Shown here in pieces: positions 16,060 through 25,198 of a stretch of 64,000 bases of DNA. Under the pieces are notes generated by a model. That model made no database searches. It saw only the letters and a list, made by a program, of their open reading frames with translations, and had not been told where the DNA came from. The translations under genes were made by a program, and so were the position numbers. Source of the stretch: Paenibacillus endoradicis (lineage in GTDB: Bacteria; Bacillota; Bacilli; Paenibacillales; Paenibacillaceae); the NCBI RefSeq assembly GCF_024721975.1, contig NZ_JANQBB010000005.1, forward strand, positions 186,001 through 250,000. The letters run 5' to 3'. Each line of letters opens with the position of its first letter. Position 1 is the stretch's first letter.

Positions 16060-16549
16060 CTAAAATTAAGGAATCCAATTGGTGGCTGCCCATTGTACAG
16101 TAAACTGGCATGAAAACGAAGTAATAGTGGGGATATTATCTTAAATGGAAAAAGTGAGATAGCTCGAGAAGAAAATGCGTCACGTATTTTTTAGCAATTT
16201 TATTTAGGTCTTAAAACGGTACTCCATTCTAAAGCCAAGAGAAATCAACCTCAGAGGTCAATATTGCAAGGATCAGGGATTGGGAGAATATATAGACAAT
16301 TAAGAGGAAAGGTATAGTGGTTCTATTTTATTATCCAGTGCTGCCAATACTTCAAATAAAACAAGTTGTTAAATTTCAGTCTTGCACGTTTTTTCTCCAG
16401 AACAAGGTCAACATAAAGTAGTGTACAAAAAAAGCAAATGAATATTGCTCACTTTTATTTATGCACAATTATTTATGAATGTAAAAACCCAGTACTTAGT
16501 TGGAAAGCTTATTATAATTGAATTGTGTACACTGGTTTTATGTAGATTC
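16060..16549. other. Non-coding or eroded stretch in the island
   Basis: Between the IS and the YolD relic I see no frame with a start, ribosome binding site and recognisable protein. A short arginine-rich frame near 16235-16320 (SKAKRNQPQRSILQGSG...) hints at an eroded gene but cannot be identified. Confidence 0.5.
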
Positions 16550-16830
16550 CTGCCCGAACATAAAGAATTAATCAAAAACGCGATCACGAACAAAAGCGAA
16601 GAGAACGAATCGAGTTAGATGATCAAGAATTGGATTATATCTACGATGCTCTGTTGCAGTCTTTACGGCATAGTAAGTCTGTCTCGATAAGAATGTTTCA
16701 CTCATTCGAAGATTTGGTTATCGTAGGTGTGGTGGAGCGTTTAGACCGTCAAATAGGATGTTTTAAGGTTGATGGCGAGTGGTTTATCATGGGGGATATA
16801 GAAGGGGCAGAATTGTTTAGGACCTTTTAA
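16550..16830 (+). pseudogene. YolD-like protein, frameshifted relic
   Basis: The YolD motif LPEHKELI is read from 16550 in one frame; the rest of the domain (RDHEQKRRERIELDDQELDY, SVSIRMFHSF, GVVERLDRQIGCFKVDGEWF) continues in another frame through 16830. A single-base shift near 16575-16585 breaks the gene. YolD proteins usually accompany Y-family polymerases of the UvrX type; none remains in the island. A TTG at 16630 could still start the C-terminal part. Confidence 0.6.
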
Positions 16831-16841
16831 TTAGAAATTAG

Positions 16842-16895
16842 AAAAACAAAGACATCCACTCTACCTTAACGGTGTGTGAGGATGTCTTTGTTTTT
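16842..16895 (+). terminator. Terminator-like hairpin at the island's right edge
   Basis: AAAAACAAAGACATCC pairs perfectly with GGATGTCTTTGTTTTT over a 22-base loop. A and T runs on both sides make it bidirectional; it would also end the rRNA methyltransferase transcript. Confidence 0.85.
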
Positions 16896-16933
16896 CCAAA
16901 CGCTTGGAGTTTTGTAATTGCTATGTGTAATTA

Positions 16934-16977
16934 TTTCTTATTTATTTAGAACGAGGTGGCAACGGACCAAAGAACTG
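16934..16977. repeat. Right 44-bp direct repeat of the island (att-like)
   Basis: Identical over 44 bases to 7563-7606. This copy forms the real 3' end of the rRNA methyltransferase gene (its last 12 codons and stop) plus 8 bases beyond. Confidence 0.9.
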
Positions 16978-18081
16978 CACCAGGTTACACTGAATGCGAC
17001 CATTGTAAAGCTTGCGTTTTTTGTCAGCTATTTTGCCCATATAATGTTCAACTTCAAGTGAAGGACTGAAAATAAAATGTGACCATGTTGGATAATAAAG
17101 TGATGCCCTGCCAAGCTGACGAAGCGCTAATTCAGCTTCTGTCTCATCTCCAAGACGCTCACCATATGGAGGGTTAGAGATAATAACACCATAGTCGCCT
17201 TCAGGCTTAATTTTAGCTACAGGCAAGACATGTAGTTTAATTTCTTTGCCGAAGCCAGCACGACGAACCGCTTGCGTCGCAATATCAATAGCATGTGGAT
17301 CAATATCAGATCCTGTAATTTGTAACTTCACATCGTCTTTCACAGAATCAAAGGCCTCTTCACGAGCTTGCTCCCAAAGCTCGCCAGGGATGTTATCCCA
17401 TGCTTCACTATCAAAACTACGACGTGTTCCAGGTGCGATATTCCAAGCTTGCATAGCAGCTTCTATAAGAATAGTGCCTGATCCACAGAACGGATCGTAT
17501 AACGGACGGTCAGCTGTCCAACGAGATAACGAAACAATAGCAGCAGCCATCGTCTCACGTAGTGGTGCAGCTGTTGAAGCAATACGATAACCACGTTTAT
17601 GAAGTCCAGAACCGGATGTATCGATCGTAAGTAATGCTTCATCATTCAGTAATGTTACTTCGAGAACGTAAAGTGGACCATCTTCTGGAAACCATTCGGT
17701 ATTATGCTTTTCTTTCAATTTCTCAACGATTGCTTTTTTCACGACACCTTGCACAGCAGGTACGCTAGTTAGCTGTGATTTGTGAGAGCGACCATTGACA
17801 GGGAACTCAGCATTAGCAGGTAACCATTCATCCCAATTAAGTGCTTTTACACCTTCAAATAAATCATCGAAAGTTGTAGCTTGAAATCTTCCCATATTAA
17901 CAAGTACACGACCAGCTGATCGTAACCATAGATTTGTACGAGCAATATCAAGGAAATCACCTGTAAAATTAACTCTACCATTCTCTGTTTGTGTATCTGT
18001 ATATCCAAGCTCTTTCAATTCACGAGCTACAATTGCTTCTAGTCCCATTGGAGCAGTAGCGATTAAATTCAGTTTTGCCAT
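16942..18081 (-). CDS. ypsC: THUMP-domain 23S rRNA guanine-N2 methyltransferase (YpsC/RlmL-like)
   Basis: 379 residues, class I SAM-dependent RNA methyltransferase. N-terminal THUMP domain (about 45-155), then the UPF0020 catalytic domain with LYDPFCGSGTILIEAA and the NPPYGERLGD motif that holds the target base. This matches YpsC of Bacillus and the RlmL half of E. coli RlmKL, which makes m2G in 23S rRNA; the exact site here is inferred. The last 12 codons lie in the 44-bp repeat that bounds the island, so integration left the protein intact. Confidence 0.88.
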   Translation of the reverse strand: MAKLNLIATAPMGLEAIVARELKELGYTDTQTENGRVNFTGDFLDIARTNLWLRSAGRVLVNMGRFQATTFDDLFEGVKALNWDEWLPANAEFPVNGRSHKSQLTSVPAVQGVVKKAIVEKLKEKHNTEWFPEDGPLYVLEVTLLNDEALLTIDTSGSGLHKRGYRIASTAAPLRETMAAAIVSLSRWTADRPLYDPFCGSGTILIEAAMQAWNIAPGTRRSFDSEAWDNIPGELWEQAREEAFDSVKDDVKLQITGSDIDPHAIDIATQAVRRAGFGKEIKLHVLPVAKIKPEGDYGVIISNPPYGERLGDETEAELALRQLGRASLYYPTWSHFIFSPSLEVEHYMGKIADKKRKLYNGRIQCNLVQFFGPLPPRSK

Positions 18082-18115
18082 CTGTTAACACTCATTTCTT
18101 TTTTTCTATTAGCCT

Positions 18116-18296
18116 AAAAGTGCATGTTCAAAAAGTGGAATTTCAGGACCGAGAAGATGAAGTGCTACTTGTGGAAGGAGGAAGCGCAAGTGTAAGTTAT
18201 TGGTACACGCGGCTCGGATTTCCCAAGTTCGCTTCATATTCGATGCCGAATAAGCTCCATGCATGACTTTGTTATCAAAGTTCGCTTTTTGAACAA
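18116..18296. repeat. Dispersed palindromic repeat copy
   Basis: Carries the family core: GATGAAGTGCTACTTGTGGAAGG, TATTGGTACACGCGGCTCGG, TTCCCAAGTTCGCTTCATATTCGATG, and ends TTTGTTATCAAAG...GCTTTTTGAAC. Start and end are inverted repeats of each other (TGTTCAAAAAGTG and CGCTTTTTGAACA). It lies just upstream of the rRNA methyltransferase start. Confidence 0.8.
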
Positions 18297-18459
18297 CCCC
18301 TATAATCATATAGAGATATTGTATCTCATATTGGCGTAATTACAAAGTGCTATGTAATAATAGCGCTTCTTGTCACAATGCCTATAAAATCATACAATAA
18401 AGTGTAGGCAAAAATATAGCTTTTTGTATAAATATTTAAGAATGAAGGGAAATATCATA

Positions 18460-19089
18460 GTGAACCTAGAAGAACAGTATATAGATGGTCTATTTGAACG
18501 TGATGAAGTGCTAGAAGTAATACGTGCTGGAACGGCAGCACAAGGCATGCCTGATATTGCCGTAGCTGATGGGTATGGGAAGTTACTAACGATGCTTGTA
18601 TCGATGAATGGAGTTACGAATGCGCTAGAAATCGGAGCTTTAGGCGGTTATAGCGGCGTGTGTCTTGCACGTGGCTTGAAAGACGGAGGACATCTTACTT
18701 GTCTTGAGTTAATGCCTCATTATGCAGAAGTTGCGCAAAAGCATGTAACGGAAGCGGGCTACGGTCATTGTATTAGCTACAAAGTTGGTGATGCTAAGGC
18801 TAGCTTAGAAGAGTTGTATCAATCAGGGAAGAAATATCAATTGTTCTTTATTGATGCAGATAAAGAAGGTTATCCGATCTATCTGGAGTATGCAATCAAG
18901 ATGGCAGATTCAGGTGCATTAATTATTGCTGACAATATATTACTACGTGGTCGTACCGTGAACGATGCGAAGCAAGGTCCAGCGGTACAAGCGGTTCGAG
19001 CATTTAACAAACAAATTGTGAGCGATCCCCGTCTAGAGAGTACGATACTACCTGGATATGATGGATTAGCAATAGCAAGAGTGAAGTGA
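18460..19089 (+). CDS. O-methyltransferase (TrmR/caffeoyl-CoA OMT-like)
   Basis: 209-residue class I methyltransferase: ALEIGALGGYSGVCLARGL (SAM-binding), CLELMPHYAEVA, LFFIDADKEGYP and IIADNILLRGRTVND, with the metal-binding Asp and Asn-Asp of cation-dependent O-methyltransferases. In Bacillus a member of this family, TrmR, methylates 5-hydroxyuridine in tRNA; the role here is uncertain between that and small-molecule methylation. The GTG start lies 9 bases after GAAGGGA; an upstream ATG (18442) is less well placed. Confidence 0.8.
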   Translation: MNLEEQYIDGLFERDEVLEVIRAGTAAQGMPDIAVADGYGKLLTMLVSMNGVTNALEIGALGGYSGVCLARGLKDGGHLTCLELMPHYAEVAQKHVTEAGYGHCISYKVGDAKASLEELYQSGKKYQLFFIDADKEGYPIYLEYAIKMADSGALIIADNILLRGRTVNDAKQGPAVQAVRAFNKQIVSDPRLESTILPGYDGLAIARVK

Positions 19090-19328
19090 AAATTACTTGA
19101 ATTAATTTATAACATAATCAGAAAAGTTTGGTAATTCGGTAGCCTTGCAACACCTCAAACTTCAAGCTAATTTAATATGATTAATTAACTAAAAGGCAAT
19201 TCTCCGAGTAGTGTAAGAACTATTCGTTTTTACTTCTATTTAGTGTGATCGATATGTCGGTTACTGTATTATAGATAATAGAGTAACTGCATAAATGGGG
19301 ATTAATAATATAGAACACGGAGGATTAC

Positions 19329-19898
19329 ATGTCCTGGAGTAAATTGAAGCAACAACTGGAGAGTTTTCTCTGTCCTGCGTTAAATGGAAGAGTGGAATAT
19401 CGTTCAACTAGCTATCGCTATTTACCTGATAAAGCAGGAATTTGTTATATCGCAGTAGATAAAAAGAACGTGCTTAATATGACTGATAAAACTACTTTAA
19501 TTAGATGGTATCAGACGGATTTAGAAATAAAGAATGATCCAGATATTCAAGTTCCTATCATCGATGAAGAAATTGAAGCAGTTAGAAAAGATACGAAGGG
19601 TCTAGTTCCTGAGGATCGTCTAAAAGTTATTGCAAGAAGTAGAAAAATATCAGAGATTGCAAAGGAACTTCTGTCAGCACAGACATCATTAAGTAAATCC
19701 AATTTCGTTGTTGTTGCAAATAAGTTTTTATCTATGTCTATAGAGGAAAGCATAGAGAGCCATGATATCTTATTGAATATTCTAGCTTTGGTAGACAGAC
19801 GAGTTGGCAAAAAGCGAATTTTAAACATGAGTGAGAAGATGAAGGTAAAGCATCCAATTGTTCAGTATTTTTATGAACTGCGGCTTAGTACGTTTTGA
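19329..19898 (+). CDS. SF0329-like conserved hypothetical protein
   Basis: 189 residues. The N-terminus WSKLKQQLESFLCPALNGRV followed by EYRSTSYRY resembles the SF0329 family of short uncharacterised proteins, and the C-terminus has the matching DRRVGKKRIL segment. No membrane segment or catalytic motif is visible; the middle is helical and charged. CGGAGGATTAC precedes the ATG. Function unknown. Confidence 0.65.
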   Translation: MSWSKLKQQLESFLCPALNGRVEYRSTSYRYLPDKAGICYIAVDKKNVLNMTDKTTLIRWYQTDLEIKNDPDIQVPIIDEEIEAVRKDTKGLVPEDRLKVIARSRKISEIAKELLSAQTSLSKSNFVVVANKFLSMSIEESIESHDILLNILALVDRRVGKKRILNMSEKMKVKHPIVQYFYELRLSTF

Positions 19899-19941
19899 TA
19901 ATAAATAACTGATCCATCTCCAATCGAAAGATCTGCATAAC

Positions 19942-19979
19942 AAAAGTGCTAAGTAGCAATTCGCTACTTAGCACTTTTT
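19942..19979. terminator. Bidirectional terminator
   Basis: AAAAGTGCTAAGTAGC pairs perfectly with GCTACTTAGCACTTTT; it lies between two convergent genes and has A and T runs on its two sides. Confidence 0.9.
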
Positions 19980-21192
19980 ATTGATTACTTTGCTTGATTT
20001 GCCGTTTGTGTAGAAGTGCAAACCAAACCCATACGCCATTAAGTCCCATAAGTATTGCAGAACTGATAAACAATCCTTTAATACCGATCCAACCGGAGAA
20101 AAAACCTCCTGCAATAGGGGCAATAACATTTCCTAGACTAATCATACTAGTATTAAAACTAAATGTTCGAGTTGCCATTCCAGCCGGTGAATATTTAGCT
20201 AGCAAAGAATTGACAGTAGGTACTAGACCACCAAGGAAAAATCCAAGAAAAAATCTAGCGATAAGAAGTTGCCACACGGTATCAGCAAGTGCTTGTGGAA
20301 TAAAGCTAATGGCGGCACCGATAAGACTAAATGCTAATATTTTTTCAGGCCCAACACGATCGCCTAATTTACCTAATATAGGTGAGGCGAGCATATTAGA
20401 TAATCCAGTCGCCGATGCGACTAGTCCAGCAAGAAAAGCGATATTAGCAACATTAGGACTTAACTCTTGTATGTAAAGCGGAATTAAGGTCATCGGGCTC
20501 ATATTGGCAAATTGTATGAGCAGTGTAACAGCAAACAATGCAGCGATTTGCGGAATATATATAATCTTTTTAAGACCTTCAATAACTGTCATCTGAACTT
20601 CATTCGCAGCTTGCTTTCGATCAAAAGTTTCTTTCACAATGAACATACAAAGTAACGAAGCGATAAATATTGAAATTCCCGTTACATAGAAAATTGGGCG
20701 GTAGCCAATAGATTCTGCAAGAATTCCACCAATAAGTGGACCGAGAATTGTACCTGCAATTCCTCCAGATTGCAGCGTTCCCATTGCGAATCCTAACTTA
20801 TTCTTTGGTGTAGTGGCAGAAACTAATGCTACAGATGCTGGGTTAAAGCCGGAGATTACGCCGTTAAGTAAGCGGAGCAACAACAAATGCCAAGGGCTTG
20901 TTGCGAATCCCATGAGAACCATCACAATTGCCATGCCGAATCCAGAGCGAAGTAACATTAACTTACGTCCGTAACGATCGGACAACTTTCCCCAAAGTGG
21001 CTGAAATAAAAAAGCAGTAATGAAATTACCTGCAAAAATTACACCAGCCCATATTCCTATTTCATGAGGATCTGTGACACCTAGCTCACTTTGCAAATAT
21101 AACGTAAGAAAAGGCATAATCATCGTCATGCCAGCCATAACTAGAAATTGGCCAAACCATAAAACGACAAGATTCTTTTTCCATTGTGTCAT
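19978..21192 (-). CDS. MFS multidrug efflux transporter (MdtG-like)
   Basis: 404 residues and about 12 membrane helices. Motif A is clear (GKLSDRYGRKLMLLRSG), with a second copy after the central loop (GKLGDRVGPEK), and motif C-like GTILGPLIGGILAE marks the drug/proton antiporter branch. The substrate cannot be told. No ribosome binding site precedes the ATG; an extended -10 (TGCTATACT) ends only 6 bases before it, so the mRNA is probably leaderless. Confidence 0.85.
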   Translation of the reverse strand: MTQWKKNLVVLWFGQFLVMAGMTMIMPFLTLYLQSELGVTDPHEIGIWAGVIFAGNFITAFLFQPLWGKLSDRYGRKLMLLRSGFGMAIVMVLMGFATSPWHLLLLRLLNGVISGFNPASVALVSATTPKNKLGFAMGTLQSGGIAGTILGPLIGGILAESIGYRPIFYVTGISIFIASLLCMFIVKETFDRKQAANEVQMTVIEGLKKIIYIPQIAALFAVTLLIQFANMSPMTLIPLYIQELSPNVANIAFLAGLVASATGLSNMLASPILGKLGDRVGPEKILAFSLIGAAISFIPQALADTVWQLLIARFFLGFFLGGLVPTVNSLLAKYSPAGMATRTFSFNTSMISLGNVIAPIAGGFFSGWIGIKGLFISSAILMGLNGVWVWFALLHKRQIKQSNQ

Positions 21193-21198
21193 AGTTAT

Positions 21199-21207
21199 AG
21201 TATAGCA
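21199..21207 (-). promoter_or_regulatory. Extended -10 promoter next to the start codon of the MFS gene
   Basis: On the minus strand TGCTATACT is followed by six bases and the ATG. Transcription would begin about at the start codon. No good -35 hexamer lies at 17 bases. Confidence 0.5.
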
Positions 21208-21351
21208 TGTTTGAAAATTATTATTTATGAAGAAAAGATATAATGAAATGTCATGGGATTGTCATACGTAGCGATCACTATGAGTTGTTAGATAATGACA
21301 AAAGGGGCATAATGAAAGATAGACAATATTACATAGAGAAGAGGTTCTATA

Positions 21352-22413
21352 ATGGCTTACAATGACCTATTCATACGTGCATGTATGAAAGAAGAGGTTG
21401 AACGTATTCCTGCATGGTATATGCGTCAAGCTGGTAGATATGATCCTGAGTATCGAAAAATCAAAGAAAAATATACACTTCTAGAAATATGTAAGCAACC
21501 AGAATTAGCGGCAGAAGTAACGATGATGCCAGTTAAAAAATTAGGTGTAGATGCGGCTATTCTGTACTCTGACATTATGAATCCTGTAGCTTCAATAGGG
21601 ATTGATTTTGATATTGTTGCTAATGTAGGTCCGGTCATCCATAATCCGATCCGTTCAGCTGCTGATGTTGCAAGGTTAAAGCCAATAGATGTGGATAAAG
21701 ATTTGTCTCATGTTATTGAAACGATAAAAATATTAGATCGTGAGTTAGAGGTGCCACTAATAACATTTGCAGGTGCTCCGTTTACGATCGCTAGTTATCT
21801 TATAGAGGGTCGCCCTTCTAAAAACTACTTGAAAACAAAAGAATTAATGTATAGTGAGCCCCAAGTATGGCATCAATTGATGGACAAGCTCGGTGATATG
21901 GTTATTACGTATTTACGTGCTCATCTTGCAGCAGGCGGTAAAGCGTTCCAATTATTCGATAGCTGGGTAGGTGCGTTGTCACCTGCAGATTTCAGAGTAT
22001 TTGTATTACCGACAATTGAACGTATTTTCTCTGAACTAGAACATATATCACAACCGAAAATTTATTTCCCTGGCGTGGCTTCAGGTGAGTTATTACCCGA
22101 ATTAAAAAATGTAAAAGCCAATGTTATTGGTCTAGATTGGCGTGTTCCGATTGCAGATGGTCGCAAAAGATTAGATCATCAATTTGCAGTACAAGGAAAC
22201 TTAGATCCAACGATTCTTCAGGCTCCTCAAAAGGTTATTGAGAAATATGCGGCAGAAATTATCGATCAAGGCATTGAAGAACCTGGCTTTATATTCAATT
22301 TGGGACATGGACTGTTCCCAGAAGCATCACTAGAGAAGCTGAAGGATTTGACTGGGTTTATTCATAGTTATTCAGAGCAAGCTATTGGACGGTTGGTCAA
22401 ATCGTCCAATTGA
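21352..22413 (+). CDS. hemE: Uroporphyrinogen decarboxylase
   Basis: 353 residues. It removes the four acetate carboxyls of uroporphyrinogen III to make coproporphyrinogen III. Signature N-terminal PAWYMRQAGRYDPEYR and the YSDIMNP (catalytic Asp) motif are present, plus FAGAPFTIASYLIEG and the terminal NLGHGLFPEA. It is followed by hemH and hemY in the same direction, the Bacillus order. AGAGGT lies close upstream of the ATG. Confidence 0.97.
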   Translation: MAYNDLFIRACMKEEVERIPAWYMRQAGRYDPEYRKIKEKYTLLEICKQPELAAEVTMMPVKKLGVDAAILYSDIMNPVASIGIDFDIVANVGPVIHNPIRSAADVARLKPIDVDKDLSHVIETIKILDRELEVPLITFAGAPFTIASYLIEGRPSKNYLKTKELMYSEPQVWHQLMDKLGDMVITYLRAHLAAGGKAFQLFDSWVGALSPADFRVFVLPTIERIFSELEHISQPKIYFPGVASGELLPELKNVKANVIGLDWRVPIADGRKRLDHQFAVQGNLDPTILQAPQKVIEKYAAEIIDQGIEEPGFIFNLGHGLFPEASLEKLKDLTGFIHSYSEQAIGRLVKSSN

Positions 22414-22552
22414 GATCACGCTTGACAAGCTCCGAAGTGAACTCGGTCGCGGCTTCTCCTTGTTGGCGACAAACGTATAATTCGACCTTTTATTAGAATT
22501 AAGCAAGTAGTATATCCCCAGAGGATAAAAAGTTTTAGGAGGAAATAAGTCG

Positions 22553-23494
22553 ATGGTACAGCAAAAAATAGGGGTATTAGTTATGTCGTACGGTACTCCC
22601 CAATCTTTAGATGATGTAGAAGCATATTACACTCATATTCGTCGTGGTCATGCGCCTACGGCTGAACAACTGAAAGATTTAACTGATCGTTATGAGGCAA
22701 TTGTAGGTGGAGTATTCCCATTACGTAAAAATACCGATGCACAAGTAGCTGGTTTGCAAAATAGGCTGAATGAAATTGCACCCGATCGCTATGTTTGTTA
22801 CCAAGGCTTAAAGCATGCAGCACCACTAATCGAAGACGGTGTAGAGCAAATCGCTCAAGATGGTATTAAACATGCGATTGGAATCGTACTTGCACCTCAT
22901 TACTCTGTGATGAGTGTAGGTAGTTATGTAAAGCGAGCTCAAGAAAAAGCTGCTGAACTAGGCATTAAGATGAAATTCGTACAGTCATACCATCTTCATC
23001 CTAAACTTATTGAAGCATTAACAGATAGAGTGAATAACGTTTATGAACAACTGGCACCATTGCAAGGTGATAAGCCAGTGAAAGTTCTTTTCAGCGCACA
23101 TAGTTTACCTGAGAAGATTAGAGAATTAGGTGATCCGTATGAACATCAATTAATGCAGACATCTGAAGCGATTGCTGAAAATACAGAAATCGAGGACTGG
23201 CAATTCACATGGCAGAGTGCAGGACGTACGCATGAGCCGTGGTTAGGTCCAGATATTTTGGATACGATGGAACAAGTAGCACAACAAGGTTATAAAGCGA
23301 TACTATCAGCACCGATTGGTTTTGTTTCCGATCATCTTGAAGTGTTGTACGATCTTGATATTGAAGCGAAAGCGAAAGCAAAGCAGCTTGGTGTATCTTT
23401 CGAGCGGATAGCTATGCTGAACACTGATCCTTTATATATGGATACGTTAGCCGAATCTGTTATTACAGTAAGTGCGCAACTAGGGAAGGAATGA
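22553..23494 (+). CDS. hemH: Coproporphyrin III ferrochelatase
   Basis: 313 residues of the ferrochelatase family (HemH/CpfC). Metal-site His lies in the ...LAPHYS motif and the second acidic site in FSAHSLP; the N-terminus has LVMSYGTP. In Gram-positive bacteria this enzyme inserts iron into coproporphyrin III, not protoporphyrin. AGGAGG precedes the ATG. It is separated from hemE by 139 bases and overlaps nothing; hemY begins 4 bases later, so the two are translated as a unit. Confidence 0.95.
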   Translation: MVQQKIGVLVMSYGTPQSLDDVEAYYTHIRRGHAPTAEQLKDLTDRYEAIVGGVFPLRKNTDAQVAGLQNRLNEIAPDRYVCYQGLKHAAPLIEDGVEQIAQDGIKHAIGIVLAPHYSVMSVGSYVKRAQEKAAELGIKMKFVQSYHLHPKLIEALTDRVNNVYEQLAPLQGDKPVKVLFSAHSLPEKIRELGDPYEHQLMQTSEAIAENTEIEDWQFTWQSAGRTHEPWLGPDILDTMEQVAQQGYKAILSAPIGFVSDHLEVLYDLDIEAKAKAKQLGVSFERIAMLNTDPLYMDTLAESVITVSAQLGKE

Positions 23495-23498
23495 CATA

Positions 23499-24938
23499 AT
23501 GCGGAGTGCAGAAACGATTGATACAGTTGTCGTGATAGGCGGAGGGATCAGCGGACTGAGCTCCGCTTTTTACTTGCAAAAGTTAGCTAGAGAAAGTGGT
23601 CAAACCATTGACGTTGTACTAGTAGAAGCGGAAGATCATCTAGGTGGAAAAATTAATACGCTACAAAAAGAAGGATTTGTCATTGAAAAAGGTCCAGATT
23701 CTTTTCTATCCCGTAAATTAGCGATTATTGATCTAGCTCATGATCTATCCATAGAAGATGAACTTGTCGCGACAAATCCCAATGCTTCGAAAACGTATAT
23801 TATGAACAAGCTTCAATTACATGCTATGCCACCGGGACTAGTACTTGGCATACCGACAGATATTATCCGTTTTTTGCAAAGTGATCTTGTTAGTCCAGAA
23901 GGTAAACTTGCTGCATTAGCTGATCTACTGAAAGGAGCAACTCCAGCGGAGCGAGATGAATCGCTCGGGGGCTTTCTAGCTAGAAGGATTGGGAAAGAGC
24001 TTGTAGCAAAAATCGCAGAGCCACTACTTGCCGGTATTTATGCTGGTGATCTATATAAGTTAAGTCTTAACGCGACGTTCCCACAATTTGCTCAGTCAGA
24101 GAAGGAATTTGGTAGTGTTATTCTTGGTTCACGTCATAATAAACGTGTAACTGAAGCACAGAATCAAGGTAAAACACCAGCAACGTTTATGACTTTCCGC
24201 AATGGTCTATCGACAATGGTAGATGCGTTAGAGAAGGCATTATCAAGTATAACAATTAAGCTCAATAGCAAAGTAGACCGTTTTGAAAAATCGGAACAAG
24301 GATATACTGTTCATTTGCAAAATGGAGAACAATTACAGGCACAAGGTGTTATCGTTACAACACCGGCTTTTGTATCCGATAAATTACTAAGAACTCATAT
24401 TAACAGTGAAGGACTAGCTAATATCCGCTATGTATCTGTTGCAAACGTAGTGATGGCATTCGATAAATCCAATTTTGGTGTAGATTTTGATGGATCTGGA
24501 TTTTTAGTACCTCGTTCGGAAGGGTTGCATATTACAGCATGTACATGGACGTCTAATAAATGGCTGCATTCTTCACCTGAAGATAAGGTTCTATTACGAT
24601 GTTATGTAGGTCACTCAGAGGATCAACAGTCTGTTAAGCTTGACGATGAATCACTGATAGCTGCTGTACGTGAAGATATTAGGAAAACTGTAGGTTTAAC
24701 AGCAGAGCCGTTATTCACGGAGATTACGAGGCTTAATAACTCTATGCCACAATATCCAATTGGACATGTGGATGCTATAAGGGATATGAGGATTGAACTT
24801 AGCGAGAAACTGCCAGGAATATGGGTAACAGGGGCAGCTTTCGATGGAGTAGGTTTACCTGATTGTATTCGCCAAGGAAAAGCAGGCGCTCAAATTATGC
24901 TAGACTACTTGGAAGATGTTGCAGTGAAAAAACAATAG
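23499..24938 (+). CDS. hemY: Coproporphyrinogen III oxidase (HemY/CgoX)
   Basis: 479-residue FAD enzyme. N-terminal dinucleotide motif VVIGGGISGLSSAFYL, the GGKINTL loop and KGPDSFLSRK are typical of the HemY family; the C-terminal GVGLPDCIRQGKAGA closes the FAD site. In the coproporphyrin branch it oxidises coproporphyrinogen III to coproporphyrin III before HemH acts. A third gene of the branch, hemQ, is not in this window. Its own GGAAGGA sits inside the end of hemH. Confidence 0.95.
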   Translation: MRSAETIDTVVVIGGGISGLSSAFYLQKLARESGQTIDVVLVEAEDHLGGKINTLQKEGFVIEKGPDSFLSRKLAIIDLAHDLSIEDELVATNPNASKTYIMNKLQLHAMPPGLVLGIPTDIIRFLQSDLVSPEGKLAALADLLKGATPAERDESLGGFLARRIGKELVAKIAEPLLAGIYAGDLYKLSLNATFPQFAQSEKEFGSVILGSRHNKRVTEAQNQGKTPATFMTFRNGLSTMVDALEKALSSITIKLNSKVDRFEKSEQGYTVHLQNGEQLQAQGVIVTTPAFVSDKLLRTHINSEGLANIRYVSVANVVMAFDKSNFGVDFDGSGFLVPRSEGLHITACTWTSNKWLHSSPEDKVLLRCYVGHSEDQQSVKLDDESLIAAVREDIRKTVGLTAEPLFTEITRLNNSMPQYPIGHVDAIRDMRIELSEKLPGIWVTGAAFDGVGLPDCIRQGKAGAQIMLDYLEDVAVKKQ

Positions 24939-24956
24939 TGTAAGGTATCTAGTGAG

Positions 24957-25008
24957 GAGCTAATTTATCCATCATGAAACTCGATGATGAATAAATTAGC
25001 TCTTTTTT
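24957..25008 (+). terminator. Rho-independent terminator of the heme genes
   Basis: GAGCTAATTTATCCATCAT pairs with ATGATGAATAAATTAGCTC and is followed by TTTTTT. Confidence 0.92.
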
Positions 25009-25198
25009 ATTAATTATTTGCTATTCTAATTCGTTGAATGAACAGAATATCCAGAAAATTTGTAAGTTTTTGTAGTTAAATATATTCCCTTATCTAATAA
25101 GTAAATTAGAAAATATTAACTCAGACTACCGATTAAACGATATAATGAGAGAAGTTCTGGAATATGTGAATGTATTACATATGAAAAGGAGTTCTCTT

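Larger units (their letters stand above)
7563..16977. mobile_element. Decayed integrative element inserted at the 3' end of ypsC
   Basis: A 9.4-kb island between perfect 44-bp direct repeats, one of which restores the 3' end of the rRNA methyltransferase gene. Gene content is foreign and broken: a truncated large serine recombinase, a resolvase with stops, a frameshifted ligase, an Rhs fragment, an IS3 element, a frameshifted YolD relic. Two genes (deaminase and MerR-methyltransferase) look intact and visibly richer in G+C than the surroundings. Duplication of a gene's 3' end over 44 bp is more typical of tyrosine integrases than of serine ones, so the original integrase may be lost. Confidence 0.8.

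Noticed and set aside
7563..16977. CRISPR or prophage structure in the island
   Set aside because: No regularly spaced repeats, cas genes, or phage structural genes were seen.
22414..22552. Promoter or leader element between hemE and hemH
   Set aside because: TTGACA and TATAAT both occur but at incompatible spacing; no structure beyond chance was seen.
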